From the NCBI RefSeq assembly GCF_005889735.1, contig NZ_VCKY01000050.1:1-51513 (forward strand): a stretch of DNA of 51,513 nt. Direction: 5' to 3'. Origin of the DNA: Nonomuraea turkmeniaca (lineage in GTDB: Bacteria > Actinomycetota > Actinomycetes > Streptosporangiales > Streptosporangiaceae). The notes beneath the pieces were generated by a model. It was not told the origin of the DNA and made no database searches. It saw only the letters and a program-made list of their open reading frames with translations. Positions 21,329-29,918 of the stretch are shown here, piece after piece (the stretch's first letter is position 1; every line of letters starts with the position of its first letter). A program made the position numbers and the translations under genes.

Positions 21329-21805
21329 TTATAGCGCCGGGAACCGGGCTACCCAGCGGCGTTGCCACGGGGTCTCGACGGCACGGGGATGATGATGTTC
21401 CCTGGTCCAGGCCACGGCGGCGACGGGGTCCAGTCCGGAGAGCACGGCGAGGCAGGCGATGACCGTGCCGGTGCGGCCGACGCCACCACCGCAGGCGACC
21501 TCGACCGCCTCCCCCGCCCGCGCCCGCTCGTGCAGTGCGCGAATGTGCCGGACGGCCTCGTCACGGTCGCGCGGGAGCAGGAAGTCGGGCCACTCCACCC
21601 AGGCGTGCCGCCACGGCAACGCGCCTTCGTGGCGGCGGCGGAGCCGTCCGGACCCCAGATAGAGGCCGAAGTCGGGCGCCGGGCCGGCCGCGAGTGGCCG
21701 CCGCAGGCCCCGGCCCCGCACCCATGAGCCGTCCGGAAGCCGGAACGCACCCGCCAAAGGGGGACCGCTCATCGCGCCACGCCCCTCGTCTCGCAGACCA
21801 CTCAC
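21329..21805 (-). CDS. Protein tyrosine phosphatase-like protein
   Basis: 158 residues from GTG 21805, which has GAGGAGG 8 nt upstream; ATG 21772, 11 codons later, also has an SD (GAGGGG). The C-terminal half carries a dual-specificity-type phosphatase loop VACGGGVGRTGT (C-x5-R-T/S), with Ala where the classical His precedes Cys. WPDFLLPRDRDEAVRHI precedes it. The gene begins just after the CGNR gene stop on the same strand, so the two form a small operon. It may remove phosphate from Tyr/Ser or from a small ligand; the substrate is unknown. Confidence 0.82.
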   Translation of the reverse strand: MSGLRDEGRGAMSGPPLAGAFRLPDGSWVRGRGLRRPLAAGPAPDFGLYLGSGRLRRRHEGALPWRHAWVEWPDFLLPRDRDEAVRHIRALHERARAGEAVEVACGGGVGRTGTVIACLAVLSGLDPVAAVAWTREHHHPRAVETPWQRRWVARFPAL

Positions 21806-21830
21806 CGGATCACCCTCCTCACCCGCCCGC

Positions 21831-22397
21831 TCATCGGGCCTCGCTAGTGGTGCGTCGGCGGGCGCGGTGGGTGGCGACGTTGACGCGGTTGCCGCACAGG
21901 CCTGGCATGCAGTACGTGCGGCGGCCCGCGCGACTGGTGTCGACGAACACCCCCCGGCAGCCCGGCGCCGCGCAACCACGGAAGCGTCCATGGCCGAGCG
22001 CGCGGACGGCGCCGAGCAGGCCGACACCGATGAGGGCGGCCAGTTCGGCGACCAGCGGCACACCCGGGGCGGTCGGGACGTACCACTGCCAGCCGCCGTC
22101 ACCCGCACGGCGCAGCACCGGGGCCTGGCCCGCCCACCCGGCCAGCACCGTCGCGCCCGCGACGGCCTGCTCCTCCGTCTCGGTCTCCAGGACGGCACGC
22201 ACTTCGCCGCGCAGCAGACGCACCTGGTGCAGATCGTCACCGTCCGGCAGCCGCTCGCCCCGGACGCCATGCTCGGACAGGAACGCCACCAGCGCGTCCA
22301 CGTCGGGCAGCGCCTCCCCACGCACGGCGGGCGCGGTGTTGACCAGGCCGGTCGCCACCCCGGCCCCCACCGCGTAATCACTGATGGAGATGTCCAC
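21831..22397 (-). CDS. CGNR zinc-finger / ABATE domain protein
   Basis: 188 residues. The N-terminal ABATE region (about 1-120) begins DYAVGAGVATGLVNT. The C-terminal CGNR zinc finger (about 140-180) shows CAAPGCRGVFVDTSRAGRRTYC and LCGNRVNVATHRAR, with four Cys positioned to bind zinc. These proteins are common in actinomycetes and are presumed DNA-binding stress regulators. It is first in an operon with the phosphatase-like gene and divergent from the XRE-cupin regulator across a shared promoter region with a perfect palindrome. Confidence 0.92.
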   Translation of the reverse strand: MDISISDYAVGAGVATGLVNTAPAVRGEALPDVDALVAFLSEHGVRGERLPDGDDLHQVRLLRGEVRAVLETETEEQAVAGATVLAGWAGQAPVLRRAGDGGWQWYVPTAPGVPLVAELAALIGVGLLGAVRALGHGRFRGCAAPGCRGVFVDTSRAGRRTYCMPGLCGNRVNVATHRARRRTTSEAR

Positions 22398-22419
22398 GCC
22401 CCAGCCCTTCCCGTAAGGC

Positions 22420-22436
22420 TTATAGTTTCACTATAA
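22420..22436. promoter_or_regulatory. Palindrome TTATAGT-TTC-ACTATAA between CGNR and XRE genes
   Basis: A perfect inverted repeat with 7-bp arms and 3-bp centre, unusually A+T-rich for this genome, about 35 bp from the XRE start and 23 bp from the CGNR start. It is a probable operator of the divergent pair. A 12/13 match occurs in the GNAT promoter about 1.1 kb away. Confidence 0.7.
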
Positions 22437-22470
22437 CCCTTACATCATCCTTGGCTACGATGAGGAGCCA

Positions 22471-23040
22471 GTGAACCTCGAAGCCCTGGGCAAGCACATT
22501 CAGGAGCTCCGCCACGAGCGGGCCATGACGCTCCAGCAACTGGCCGACGCGGCCGACGTGAGCGTGAGCATGCTGTCCTCGGTCGAGCACGGCCACAAGG
22601 CGCCCACCATCGTCGTGCTCGCCCGCATCGCCGACGGGCTCGGCGTGCCCGTCGGCGAGTTGGTCACGCCGCCCGGCGACCACCGCGTCGTCGTGCGCCG
22701 CGCCGCCGACCAGGAGCACATCGACGAACCAGGCGGCTGGCACCGCACCGTCCTCACGCCGGTGGTGCCCGGGGTGAACTTCGAGTGGATCCGCACCACG
22801 CTGCCGCCGCGGTGCGACGCGGGACGGTTCCCGGCGTACGCGGCAGGCTCCCACGAGTACGTCGCCGTCGAGTCCGGCACCCTCCGGCTCACCCTCGGTG
22901 ACAGGGAGCTCGACCTCGCCGCGGGCGATTCGGTCTATTTCGCGGCCGACGTCGAACACGCTTACGCCAATCCGGGCACGGTCGCGTGCACGTACTACGT
23001 CGCCGCGCTCATCATGCGCCCCCGCCGGGCGCGACGTTGA
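22471..23040 (+). CDS. XRE family regulator with C-terminal cupin domain
   Basis: 189 residues. The helix-turn-helix (about 1-65) reads IQELRHERAMTLQQLADAADVSVSMLSSVEHGHKAPTI. The C-terminal cupin barrel (about 95-180) has SHEYVAVESGTLRLTLG and GDSVYFAADVEHAYANPG, likely binding a metal or small ligand. The GTG start follows GAGGAG. Divergent from the CGNR gene. The palindrome between them and its near-copy before the GNAT gene suggest that this protein controls a small amino acid or drug acetylation regulon. Confidence 0.93.
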   Translation: MNLEALGKHIQELRHERAMTLQQLADAADVSVSMLSSVEHGHKAPTIVVLARIADGLGVPVGELVTPPGDHRVVVRRAADQEHIDEPGGWHRTVLTPVVPGVNFEWIRTTLPPRCDAGRFPAYAAGSHEYVAVESGTLRLTLGDRELDLAAGDSVYFAADVEHAYANPGTVACTYYVAALIMRPRRARR

Positions 23041-23163
23041 CAATTACCTGAACACCGGCGTGAGAAACCCGAGTGAGAAAAGAGACGCGGGCATCTTCTA
23101 CGGCGGGCGAACGCCGGTTATTGTGCGATGAGGCAAGCCAACGCCTGCGTCCATGTTCTCCGA

Positions 23164-23178
23164 AATTCGCGCCGAATT
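23164..23178. promoter_or_regulatory. AATTCG-CGC-CGAATT palindrome before the STAS gene
   Basis: A perfect 15-bp inverted repeat ending 18 bp before the STAS start codon. Probable operator or, in RNA, a small hairpin just upstream of the SD. No regulator is assigned. Confidence 0.4.
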
Positions 23179-23196
23179 CCGATCGGTGGGCATCGC

Positions 23197-23580
23197 ATGC
23201 TGCATTTGACGTTCGCCACCCAGAGGTTGCCGGGTGTGAGCGTGATCTCCGTGGCCGGGGAGATCGACACCGCCAACGCCGGCCTGCTCGACCGCCACAT
23301 CCAGCAGAGCCGGCGAAGGCCGGGCGAGCACGTGGTGATCGATCTCAGCGAGGCCAGATTCCTGGGCAGCGCGGGCCTGCGCGTCCTGCTCAACACCCAC
23401 ACCTTCGCCCGCCAGCACGGCGGCGCCCTGCATTTGGCCGCCCCCCATCCCAAGGTGGCGGGTTTCATGGACGTCACCCAGGCGAATACCGTTCTGCACG
23501 TGCACGCCACGGTTCAGGAGGCGGTGCTCGCCGCTCTCCAGCAATCCCGCCCGGCCGAGGAAACTCTTACGCAGGCATAA
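23197..23580 (+). CDS. Anti-anti-sigma factor (STAS domain protein)
   Basis: 127 residues, a single STAS domain: SVISVAGEIDTANAGLLDRHI, VVIDLSEARFLGSAGLRVLLNTH. The Gly-Ser-Ala-Gly-Leu loop carries the Ser that anti-sigma kinases phosphorylate. When unphosphorylated, such proteins sequester RsbW-like kinases and free a sigma factor. ATG 23197 is chosen from the SD GGTGGG 6 nt upstream and the domain boundary; an upstream ATG (23128) would add 23 unrelated residues. No kinase is adjacent, but RsbW-like proteins are encoded at 12715 and 17505. Confidence 0.9.
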   Translation: MLHLTFATQRLPGVSVISVAGEIDTANAGLLDRHIQQSRRRPGEHVVIDLSEARFLGSAGLRVLLNTHTFARQHGGALHLAAPHPKVAGFMDVTQANTVLHVHATVQEAVLAALQQSRPAEETLTQA

Positions 23581-23686
23581 AAGCGAAGTGCCGGAGATTA
23601 CCGACAATCCTTCTGCAAGACGGTGACGCACGTTCTGGTTCGGGCGCATAGGTTCCCAGGGGAAGACCGTCTTCCGAAGGAGCCCT

Positions 23687-24346
23687 GTGACCAGGTTTCC
23701 CGACATCTTGCATCGAGCTCTCTTCAAGTCCTTCTCCCTGCTCGGCCGCCGATCCCAAGGGGCCGTCCTGCGCCGGTACTTCGACTGGTGGCACCGCCGG
23801 CCCGACCCGTGGCAGTTGTCCACCGACACGTACGAGCAGCACAAGTACCAGACCACACTCGAGCAGCTGCCCGACGCCGCCTACCGGCGGGTGCTGGAGG
23901 CCGGCTGCAGCGAGGGTGTCTTCACCGAGCTCCTCGCGACCGCGTACCCGGACGCGGACATCACCGGGGTGGACATCTCGGAGAAGGCACTCGAACGTGC
24001 CCGCCTGCGTAACGGGGAGTTCGCCGACCGCGTACGGTTCGTCCACGCCGACATCCTCGACCATGATCTGCAGGCCGGCTTCGACCTGGTGGTCTGCGCG
24101 GAGACCCTCTATTACGTGGGCGGCGGCGACCGCTTACGCCACGCCTCGCACCGGCTGACCTCGCTGCTGGCGGCCGGCGGCATCCTCGTCCTCGTGCACC
24201 CGTGGCCGGAGGCCAGGCGGCTGCACCGGTTCGCCGACGCCGCCCCCGGCCTCTCCAAGATCGGCGAACGCGTCGAGCGCGACGCCCACCGCCCCTTCTC
24301 GGTCTCCCTCTACCGGGCGGCGCGAGAATCCCGCACCGTCTCGTGA
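23687..24346 (+). CDS. Class I SAM-dependent methyltransferase
   Basis: 219 residues, GTG start. SAM-binding motif VLEAGCSEGVFTELLA (about 69-84), acidic loop ITGVDISEKALERA, post-motif FDLVVCAETLYYVGG. The E/D-x-G-C-x-x-G form resembles NodS/nodulation-type and small-molecule methyltransferases. The N terminus is basic-aromatic (RALFKSFSLLGRRSQ) with no signal. It stands alone between a STAS gene and an HtrA-type protease, so the substrate cannot be inferred. Confidence 0.85.
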   Translation: MTRFPDILHRALFKSFSLLGRRSQGAVLRRYFDWWHRRPDPWQLSTDTYEQHKYQTTLEQLPDAAYRRVLEAGCSEGVFTELLATAYPDADITGVDISEKALERARLRNGEFADRVRFVHADILDHDLQAGFDLVVCAETLYYVGGGDRLRHASHRLTSLLAAGGILVLVHPWPEARRLHRFADAAPGLSKIGERVERDAHRPFSVSLYRAARESRTVS

Positions 24347-24378
24347 GCCAACTCGCAGGAGAAATTTCAGCAGATTTC

Positions 24379-24438
24379 CGGCTGCGGCACTCGCGCGCTG
24401 CCAGCGGCGATAAGGCCGGCGTCAGCGGGCCGCAGCCG
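24379..24438 (+). terminator. Weak hairpin downstream of the methyltransferase
   Basis: CGGCTGCGG (24379-24387) pairs with CCGCAGCCG (24430-24438) across a 42-nt loop that can fold internally. It lies between the methyltransferase stop and the protease gene. No U-tract follows. Confidence 0.25.
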
Positions 24439-24511
24439 CCGCGACCTCGGGCTTAACCAGCACTTACTCGCCATTGATCACGCTTGTGTCATCGGGACGC
24501 AAGGAGATGGC

Positions 24512-25723
24512 ATGGACACGAACGAGCCTCGCGGGAACAGTGCCGGCGGCTGGAGCCAGTTCGGTGACACACCGCCCACCGCGGGCGGGTTCCCCGGTAC
24601 GGGCCCCGGCCTGCCGCCGCCACCGCCGCCGCGGCAGGGCTTCCTGCTGGGCCGCAAGGCGATCGCCGGGCTCGCGCTGGCGGCCGCGGCCGCCCTGGGG
24701 GTGGCGGCGCTCGGCGGGGGCGCGGTCGGCGCGTACGTCGCCGGCGCCGCCCGCCCGGCCCCGACCGCCACCGCGACCGCGGCGAGCCCGGTCTTCCGCA
24801 CGGTCGCCGACCAGCTCACGATCGCGCAGGTGGCGGAGAAGGTGCAGCCGTCCGTCGTGATGATCCAGGGACAGACGGCCGAGGGCTCGGGCGTGGTGTT
24901 GTCGGAGGACGGTCTGATCCTCACCAACAACCACGTCGTGTCCGGACAGAACGCCCTGACCGTGAAGTTCAACGACGGCAGGACGGCCAAGGCGAGCGTG
25001 GTGGGCACCGACCCGGCGACCGACCTCGCCGTCATCCGCGCCGAGGGGGTGAAGGGACTGGCCAAGGCCACACTCGGGGACAGCGACCAGGTCAAGGTGG
25101 GCGACCAGGTGCTGGCCCTGGGCAGCCCGCTCGGCCTGGACGGGTCGGTGACATCGGGCATCGTCAGCGCGCTGGACCGTACGGTGACCGTCGGCGGCAA
25201 CCCCGGCGAGCAGCAACTGCCGCCCGGCTGGAACCGCCAGGGCACGGGGAGCGAGACCACCACGCTCGGCGGCATGATCCAGACCGACGCGGCGATCAAC
25301 CCCGGCAACTCCGGCGGCGCCCTCGTGAACGCGGCCGGCGAGCTGATCGGCATCAACAGCGCGGTGTCCGCCGAGGGCGTCAACCTCGGCTTCGCGATCC
25401 CCGTGAACACCGCCAAACTGGTGTCCGGGCAGCTCATCAGCAAGGGGACGGTGAGCCACGCGTACCTCGGCGTGAGCGTCACGAACGCCGCCGGCCAGGC
25501 GCCCGGCGCCCTGATCAGTCAGGTGGCGTCGGGCAGCCCGGCGGAGAAGGCGGGACTGAAGCAGGGCGACCTCATCACCAAGATCGGCGACACGACGGTC
25601 GAGGGCGGGGACACGGTCATCGGCCAGGTCCGCGGCTTCAAGGTGGGCCAGCAGGTGGAGGTCACCTACGTACGCGACGGCGCGACGCAGGCCGTGACCG
25701 TCACCATGGAAGAGAAGAAGTGA
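24512..25723 (+). CDS. HtrA/DegP-like serine protease with PDZ domain
   Basis: 403 residues. Cytosolic Pro/Gly-rich N terminus (about 1-48), one membrane segment (about 50-75), then a trypsin-like domain outside. Catalytic triad candidates: His in LTNNHVV (about 138), Asp in TDLAVI (about 170) and Ser in NPGNSGGALV (about 267). A C-terminal PDZ domain (about 310-400) has YLGVSV and SPAEKAGLKQGDLITKIGD. Such proteases remove damaged envelope proteins and act in stress signalling. ATG has AAGGAG 6 nt upstream. Confidence 0.94.
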   Translation: MDTNEPRGNSAGGWSQFGDTPPTAGGFPGTGPGLPPPPPPRQGFLLGRKAIAGLALAAAAALGVAALGGGAVGAYVAGAARPAPTATATAASPVFRTVADQLTIAQVAEKVQPSVVMIQGQTAEGSGVVLSEDGLILTNNHVVSGQNALTVKFNDGRTAKASVVGTDPATDLAVIRAEGVKGLAKATLGDSDQVKVGDQVLALGSPLGLDGSVTSGIVSALDRTVTVGGNPGEQQLPPGWNRQGTGSETTTLGGMIQTDAAINPGNSGGALVNAAGELIGINSAVSAEGVNLGFAIPVNTAKLVSGQLISKGTVSHAYLGVSVTNAAGQAPGALISQVASGSPAEKAGLKQGDLITKIGDTTVEGGDTVIGQVRGFKVGQQVEVTYVRDGATQAVTVTMEEKK

Positions 25724-25726
25724 CCG

Positions 25727-26572
25727 TCAGACGCGGTCGGCGGCGATGAGCAGATATTGGAAACTGCCGTTCTTGTACGCGTCGAGGAACGACTGCTCGA
25801 TGCCGGTCGCCAGATGCGTCTTCGCACGCAACTCCCAGTAGGGAACGGTGGCGGCGGTCAGATCCACGACGCTGATGGGCACGAGGCGGTTGGCCACCAT
25901 TTCCCGGAAGTAGGTGCTGCGGGAGTGGATGTCGCAGATGTAGTGGGCGTTGATCTGGCTGATGGCCCGGGACGGCAGGCCGTAGGCGTCGTTGTAGCAG
26001 CCGGTGATGCAGACGTAGCGGCCGCCGCGCCGCAGGAGCCGGGCGTGCTCGGCGAACAGCAGGGAGAGCTCGACGTACATCGTGCTCTCGTTGTTCCAGA
26101 TCGCCTGGAAGGAGCCGGTGTCGAAGCCGGTGTCGAGCATGTTGCGGAAGTGGAAGCGGACCTTGTCGGCCACGCCGCGCTGCCTGGCCTGCTCGTTGGC
26201 GAAGGCCACCTGCGACTCGGAGATGGACACGCCGTCCACGTGGCAGCCGTGGCGCAGGTTGGCGAGAAAGCTGGAGCCGCCGCGGCCGGAGCCGGCGTCC
26301 ATGACCCGGTCCTCGTGCCGCAGCGGGCCGAGCCGGGCGACCAGGGTCTCGGCCTGGACGGACTCGAGCCGGTGCAGCTCGTTGACGATGCGTTTCTCCC
26401 TGGTCTCCGCGGGGCCGTCCAGGACCGACCAGTCCACGTCACCGATGCCGTAGTGGTGGTGGTAGAGGCCGTCCACCTCGCCCAGCCGCAGATTGACGGG
26501 GTTCTTCTCCGCGTTCCAATAGTTGGCGACAGAATGCTGGTAGAGGCTTTCGAGCACAGGGTTGGCGGTCAC
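25727..26572 (-). CDS. Geranyl diphosphate 2-C-methyltransferase (2-methylisoborneol pathway)
   Basis: 281 residues, about the usual length. Methylates C2 of geranyl diphosphate using SAM, giving 2-methylgeranyl diphosphate for the next enzyme. Visible: SAM motif VMDAGSGRGGSSFLAN (about 93-108), GVSISESQVAFANEQA, a substrate-site NNESTMY, and the diagnostic N-terminal VANYWNAEKNPVNLRLGEVDGLYHHHYGIGDVDW. The Tyr-rich and His-rich part belongs to the GPP methyltransferase family. It is the last gene of the encapsulin-synthase-methyltransferase set, 28 bp after the synthase gene. Confidence 0.95.
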   Translation of the reverse strand: MTANPVLESLYQHSVANYWNAEKNPVNLRLGEVDGLYHHHYGIGDVDWSVLDGPAETREKRIVNELHRLESVQAETLVARLGPLRHEDRVMDAGSGRGGSSFLANLRHGCHVDGVSISESQVAFANEQARQRGVADKVRFHFRNMLDTGFDTGSFQAIWNNESTMYVELSLLFAEHARLLRRGGRYVCITGCYNDAYGLPSRAISQINAHYICDIHSRSTYFREMVANRLVPISVVDLTAATVPYWELRAKTHLATGIEQSFLDAYKNGSFQYLLIAADRV

Positions 26573-26600
26573 CTAGCGGGTTCCTTTCGATGGGGGTCGA

Positions 26601-27725
26601 TCACTGGTAGCGGCTGCTGCTGCCGTGCCATTCGAGGCATCCGGCCATCCACGCCTGCGCGCCGCGCAGGAAACGCTTCAGCTCGGGGGACGGCACGGCG
26701 GCCAGCCTGCGCTGGCTGGCCTCGAAACCCCTGACGAAGTCGTTGTGGAGTGCGACGGCGCGTTCGGTCGCCTCGCGGATGGAGCATCCGTCCTCGGCGG
26801 CGATGAGCAGGATCACGTTGGAGTCGGGGAGTTCGTCGGCCGCCTCCCTGGCGACCGAGTGCAGGTCGTTGACGATGACGCTGGCGGTGCCGGCCTGCAT
26901 GAGCGCGGTGTGGAAACGCCGGTCGTAGAAGAGGTCCGCGGGCAGCTCGTAGCCGCCGACGATGTCGATGAGCGTCATCGAGGTGTAGAAGCTGTCGTGC
27001 TGGCGGGCCGCCAGGTAGCGCCAGACCGGCGGCGACGTCTCCAGGTAGCGCCAGGCGGCGTAGGCGCACCAGCTCACGTACATCTGGAACGTGGTGCAGC
27101 AGGCCCGCATGACCTGCGACGGAGTGGCGTGCCTGCTCATGTGGCTGGTGGCCGAGCGCAGCGAGACCAGGACGGGGTCGGACTTGATCGCCTCCTCCAG
27201 TTGGCGGGTGTAGTCGCCCGCGGGCGGCGGTGGGTCCATGGCCGACATCACCAGCGCGAGCCGCGGCGGCAACTCCGTCGGCCGGGCGCCGAGGTCGCTC
27301 TCGTCGGCGTAGTAGTCGTCGGCCGCCCACCAGGCGGTGTTCATCTGCGCGGCGACCAGCAGCACGTCTGGGTCGTCGCCGTCCGGGTGGGTGAGCATGG
27401 CCAGCCGCCCGAACCCCGTCGCGCGGAACTCCTCCATCCGCCCTTCGTGCAGACCCGCCCGCTCCGCCCACGCGGCCAGCCGCCGGTCGACCTCCTCGCC
27501 GAGGCCGTCGTCGACCCGGACGGTGTCAGGGCAGTAGAGCGGCGGGTACGACCCGTCGCCCCATTCCCGCTCCCGGTAGGGCAGGGGGGCGAGGTCGTGC
27601 CAGTGACCGCCACCGGGCAGGCCCGGCTCGTGCCCGTCCCCTTCCTCGAAGGCACTCGGGTCTGCGGCCCGGAGGCTGAGCGTGTACGTTCCCAGGCCGG
27701 TGGGCAGGGGCGGCACGGACGTCAT
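26601..27725 (-). CDS. 2-methylisoborneol synthase (class I terpene cyclase)
   Basis: 374 residues. Cyclises 2-methylgeranyl diphosphate to the earthy odorant 2-methylisoborneol. Metal-binding motifs: DDYYAD (about 136-141) and NDLHSVARE (about 277-285, N-D-x-x-S-x-x-x-E). AGGAGGAG precedes the ATG. Better-known homologues are about 440 residues with a longer disordered Pro-rich N terminus; here only about 35 residues precede the conserved part, and they contain LPTGLGT near the start. PTGLGT-like motifs in synthase N termini are, as I recall, the signal that loads the enzyme into the family 2B encapsulin shell. The shell protein is encoded 28 bp upstream. Confidence 0.95.
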   Translation of the reverse strand: MTSVPPLPTGLGTYTLSLRAADPSAFEEGDGHEPGLPGGGHWHDLAPLPYREREWGDGSYPPLYCPDTVRVDDGLGEEVDRRLAAWAERAGLHEGRMEEFRATGFGRLAMLTHPDGDDPDVLLVAAQMNTAWWAADDYYADESDLGARPTELPPRLALVMSAMDPPPPAGDYTRQLEEAIKSDPVLVSLRSATSHMSRHATPSQVMRACCTTFQMYVSWCAYAAWRYLETSPPVWRYLAARQHDSFYTSMTLIDIVGGYELPADLFYDRRFHTALMQAGTASVIVNDLHSVAREAADELPDSNVILLIAAEDGCSIREATERAVALHNDFVRGFEASQRRLAAVPSPELKRFLRGAQAWMAGCLEWHGSSSRYQ

Positions 27726-27753
27726 GGCGCGTCTCCTCCTCTGGTCGATGGGG

Positions 27754-29142
27754 TCAGGAGCGCGGGGCGGCGATGTCGACGTTCTCGAGGATCCCGATCG
27801 CGTCGGGGACCAGGATGGCCACCGAGTAGTAGGCGCTGACCAGGTACGACATCACGGCCTGCGGGGTGATGCCCATGAAGCGCACGTTGAGCCCGGGTTC
27901 GTACTCCTCGGGGAGGCCGGTCTGGTAGAGACCGACCACCCCCTGGTCGTCCTCACCCGTTCGCAGGGCCAGGATCGAGGTGGTCCGGTGAGCGCTGATC
28001 GGGATCTTGCCGCACGGGAAGATCGGGATGCCCCGCCACGCGGGGATCTCGTGGCCGTTGACCTCGGTGCTGCCCGGGACCAGCCCGCGCCTGTTGCACT
28101 CGCGGAAGAACGCGGCGATCGCCTTGGGGTGGGCGAGCAGCAGGCGGGTCTTGCGGCGCATGCTGATCAGGTCGTCCATGTCATCCGGGGTCGGCGGCCC
28201 CGACCAGGTGGAGATGCGCTGGCCGTAGTCGGCGTTGTGGAGCAGCCCGAACTCGCGGTTGTTGAGCAGCTCGGACTCCTCGCGCTCGCGGATCTCGTGG
28301 ACGGTCAGGCGCAGCTGCTCCTCCAGCTGGTTCATCGGCTCGTTGTAGAGGTCGGCCACGCGGGTGTGGACGCGCAGAATCGTCTGCGCGACGCTGAGCT
28401 CGTACTCGCGGGGATGGAGGTCGTAGTCGACGAACGTGCCGTTGATGACCGGCTCGCCCACGTGACCGGCGGCGATGTCGACCGCCGCCTCGCCGCGGCG
28501 GTTGACCGGCTTGCGGAGTCCGTCCAGATACCGCTCGACGTGCTCGCGCAGGGCAGGCGATCGGCCGGCTATGCGCTGGAACTCCGCCAGCGGGGACACC
28601 AGGACGATCCCCGCGGTGGCCGCCCTGACCGTGCGCGACCAGCGCGGGTCCTCCCGGCCGACGGCCTCGTCGCCGAACTGGTCGCCGTCGGCGATGACGC
28701 CGAGGGCCTGCGGGGCGCCGTACGGGCCGGTGGCGAGCCGCTCCAGGCGGCCGTGGGCGATCACGTAGGTGTCGGTGATGGGGGCGCCCGCCTCCACGAT
28801 GACCTCGCCGGCCTGCACCTCCCGCGGCGTGAACGTCGCCGCGATGGCCGACAGCACGTCCACGTCGGCGAAGCCGCGCAGCAGGGGCAGCTCCGCGAGC
28901 GTCTCCGGGATGATGCGTACGTCGTCCGCCCCGTGCTGCGCCACGCTCACCCGGCCCCCGCCGACCTGGTGCGTCAGCCGGCGGTTGACCCGGTAGGTGC
29001 CGCCGCGCACGTCCACCCAGGGCAGCATGCGCAGCAACCACCGGGAGGTGATGGCCTGCATCTGGGGACGGGTCTTGGTGGTGGTGGCCAGGTTGCGTGC
29101 GGCCCGGGTGTCCAGGCTCGACCGCGCATCCGTGGGGGGCAT
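27754..29142 (-). CDS. Family 2B encapsulin shell protein with cyclic nucleotide-binding domain
   Basis: 462 residues. Self-assembling HK97-fold shell protein whose cargo is the neighbouring terpene synthase. The N-terminal arm (about 1-65) precedes a cyclic nucleotide-binding-like domain (about 70-190: [42 protein letters not shown]). The HK97 part includes [13 protein letters not shown], the long helix [38 protein letters not shown] and the C-terminal [22 protein letters not shown]. The sequence was long annotated as EshA/Crp-like before encapsulin assignment (family knowledge). ATG 29142 is chosen; a TTG at 29154 with GGAAG upstream would add four residues. Ligand-controlled shell dynamics are possible. 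Confidence 0.93.
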   Translation of the reverse strand: MPPTDARSSLDTRAARNLATTTKTRPQMQAITSRWLLRMLPWVDVRGGTYRVNRRLTHQVGGGRVSVAQHGADDVRIIPETLAELPLLRGFADVDVLSAIAATFTPREVQAGEVIVEAGAPITDTYVIAHGRLERLATGPYGAPQALGVIADGDQFGDEAVGREDPRWSRTVRAATAGIVLVSPLAEFQRIAGRSPALREHVERYLDGLRKPVNRRGEAAVDIAAGHVGEPVINGTFVDYDLHPREYELSVAQTILRVHTRVADLYNEPMNQLEEQLRLTVHEIREREESELLNNREFGLLHNADYGQRISTWSGPPTPDDMDDLISMRRKTRLLLAHPKAIAAFFRECNRRGLVPGSTEVNGHEIPAWRGIPIFPCGKIPISAHRTTSILALRTGEDDQGVVGLYQTGLPEEYEPGLNVRFMGITPQAVMSYLVSAYYSVAILVPDAIGILENVDIAAPRS

Positions 29143-29255
29143 GTTCCCTCGCAATCGCCGCTTCCGTCTCGCTACCGAACGTAGTCAAGCAAGCACGGTG
29201 CGTAGAGTCTCCTGGCGGGAAGGGAATGCTTACGGCACGCTGCGCGGGAAGGGCC

Positions 29256-29525
29256 TCAGGCGCCCAGGTCGCGGACGATGTTGTCCAGCCGGTCGGCCAC
29301 GGCATCGAGAAGGTGATCGGTCATCTCCACCTCCGGGAGATGGGTCACGAGCTCGTCGCGGCGGGCGATGACCAGCCCCTTGTGCGCGTCGTCCACCTCG
29401 GCGGCCGGCATGACCATGCATTCGCCGCGCACGTAGACGAGCGTGGGGTCGGGGTCCCCCGACTCCAGCAGCCGCCGGACGCATTCGCGGTCGATGAGCC
29501 GCGTCAGTTCAGGATGGTGCTTCAT
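29256..29525 (-). CDS. Small conserved-looking hypothetical protein upstream of the encapsulin
   Basis: 89 residues, ATG with GAGGAG 7 nt upstream. No signal or membrane segment. It reads as an alpha/beta fold: ECVRRLLESGDPDPTLVYVRGECMVMPA, then HKGLVIARRDELVTHLPE and a C-terminal helix TDHLLDAVADRLDNIVRDL. I do not recognise the family. It is last in a same-strand run Hsp20-186 aa-117 aa-89 aa and ends 113 bp before the encapsulin start. Possible shell-associated protein, but that is only position. Confidence 0.75.
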   Translation of the reverse strand: MKHHPELTRLIDRECVRRLLESGDPDPTLVYVRGECMVMPAAEVDDAHKGLVIARRDELVTHLPEVEMTDHLLDAVADRLDNIVRDLGA

Positions 29526-29564
29526 GCCGTTCTCCTCACCCAGGTGAAAGACCTGAAACCCGGC

Positions 29565-29918
29565 TCACCCGAACGTCGGAGGCCCGCCGTCCGAGCGGGT
29601 CCGCCGCACGGCGAACACCACCAGGTACGCGCCCGCACCCAGCGCCACGACGGCCGGCGGGATCGCCAGCGCCGCCTGCCCGGCCAGCAGCGCCCACACG
29701 GCCAGCACCACCCCGGCGAGCAGGGCGAGCGCGGCCGCCAGCAGGCGCCATTCGAGGGCGTTCGAGGGCGGCGGCGACTTCGCCCACCGCCCTCGTCCCG
29801 CGCCGGCCACACCCGGCACGCCGGTGTCGCTCACCTCCCCCGGCTCGCGGGGCGGCGGATCGCGCAGCACGGGCGCGAAGAACTCGTCGTCCGGTTCCTC
29901 ATGTGGCTTGTTGTTCAT
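29565..29918 (-). CDS. Small membrane protein, two transmembrane segments
   Basis: 117 residues. Acidic, Pro-rich cytosolic N terminus (about 1-50: EEPDDEFFAPVLRDPPPREP), then two hydrophobic helices (about 57-78 and 80-103) and a short basic tail. Family not recognised. The ATG overlaps the stop of the 186-residue gene (ATGA), so translation is coupled; its own SD is weak. Probably inserted in the cytoplasmic membrane. Confidence 0.75.
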   Translation of the reverse strand: MNNKPHEEPDDEFFAPVLRDPPPREPGEVSDTGVPGVAGAGRGRWAKSPPPSNALEWRLLAAALALLAGVVLAVWALLAGQAALAIPPAVVALGAGAYLVVFAVRRTRSDGGPPTFG

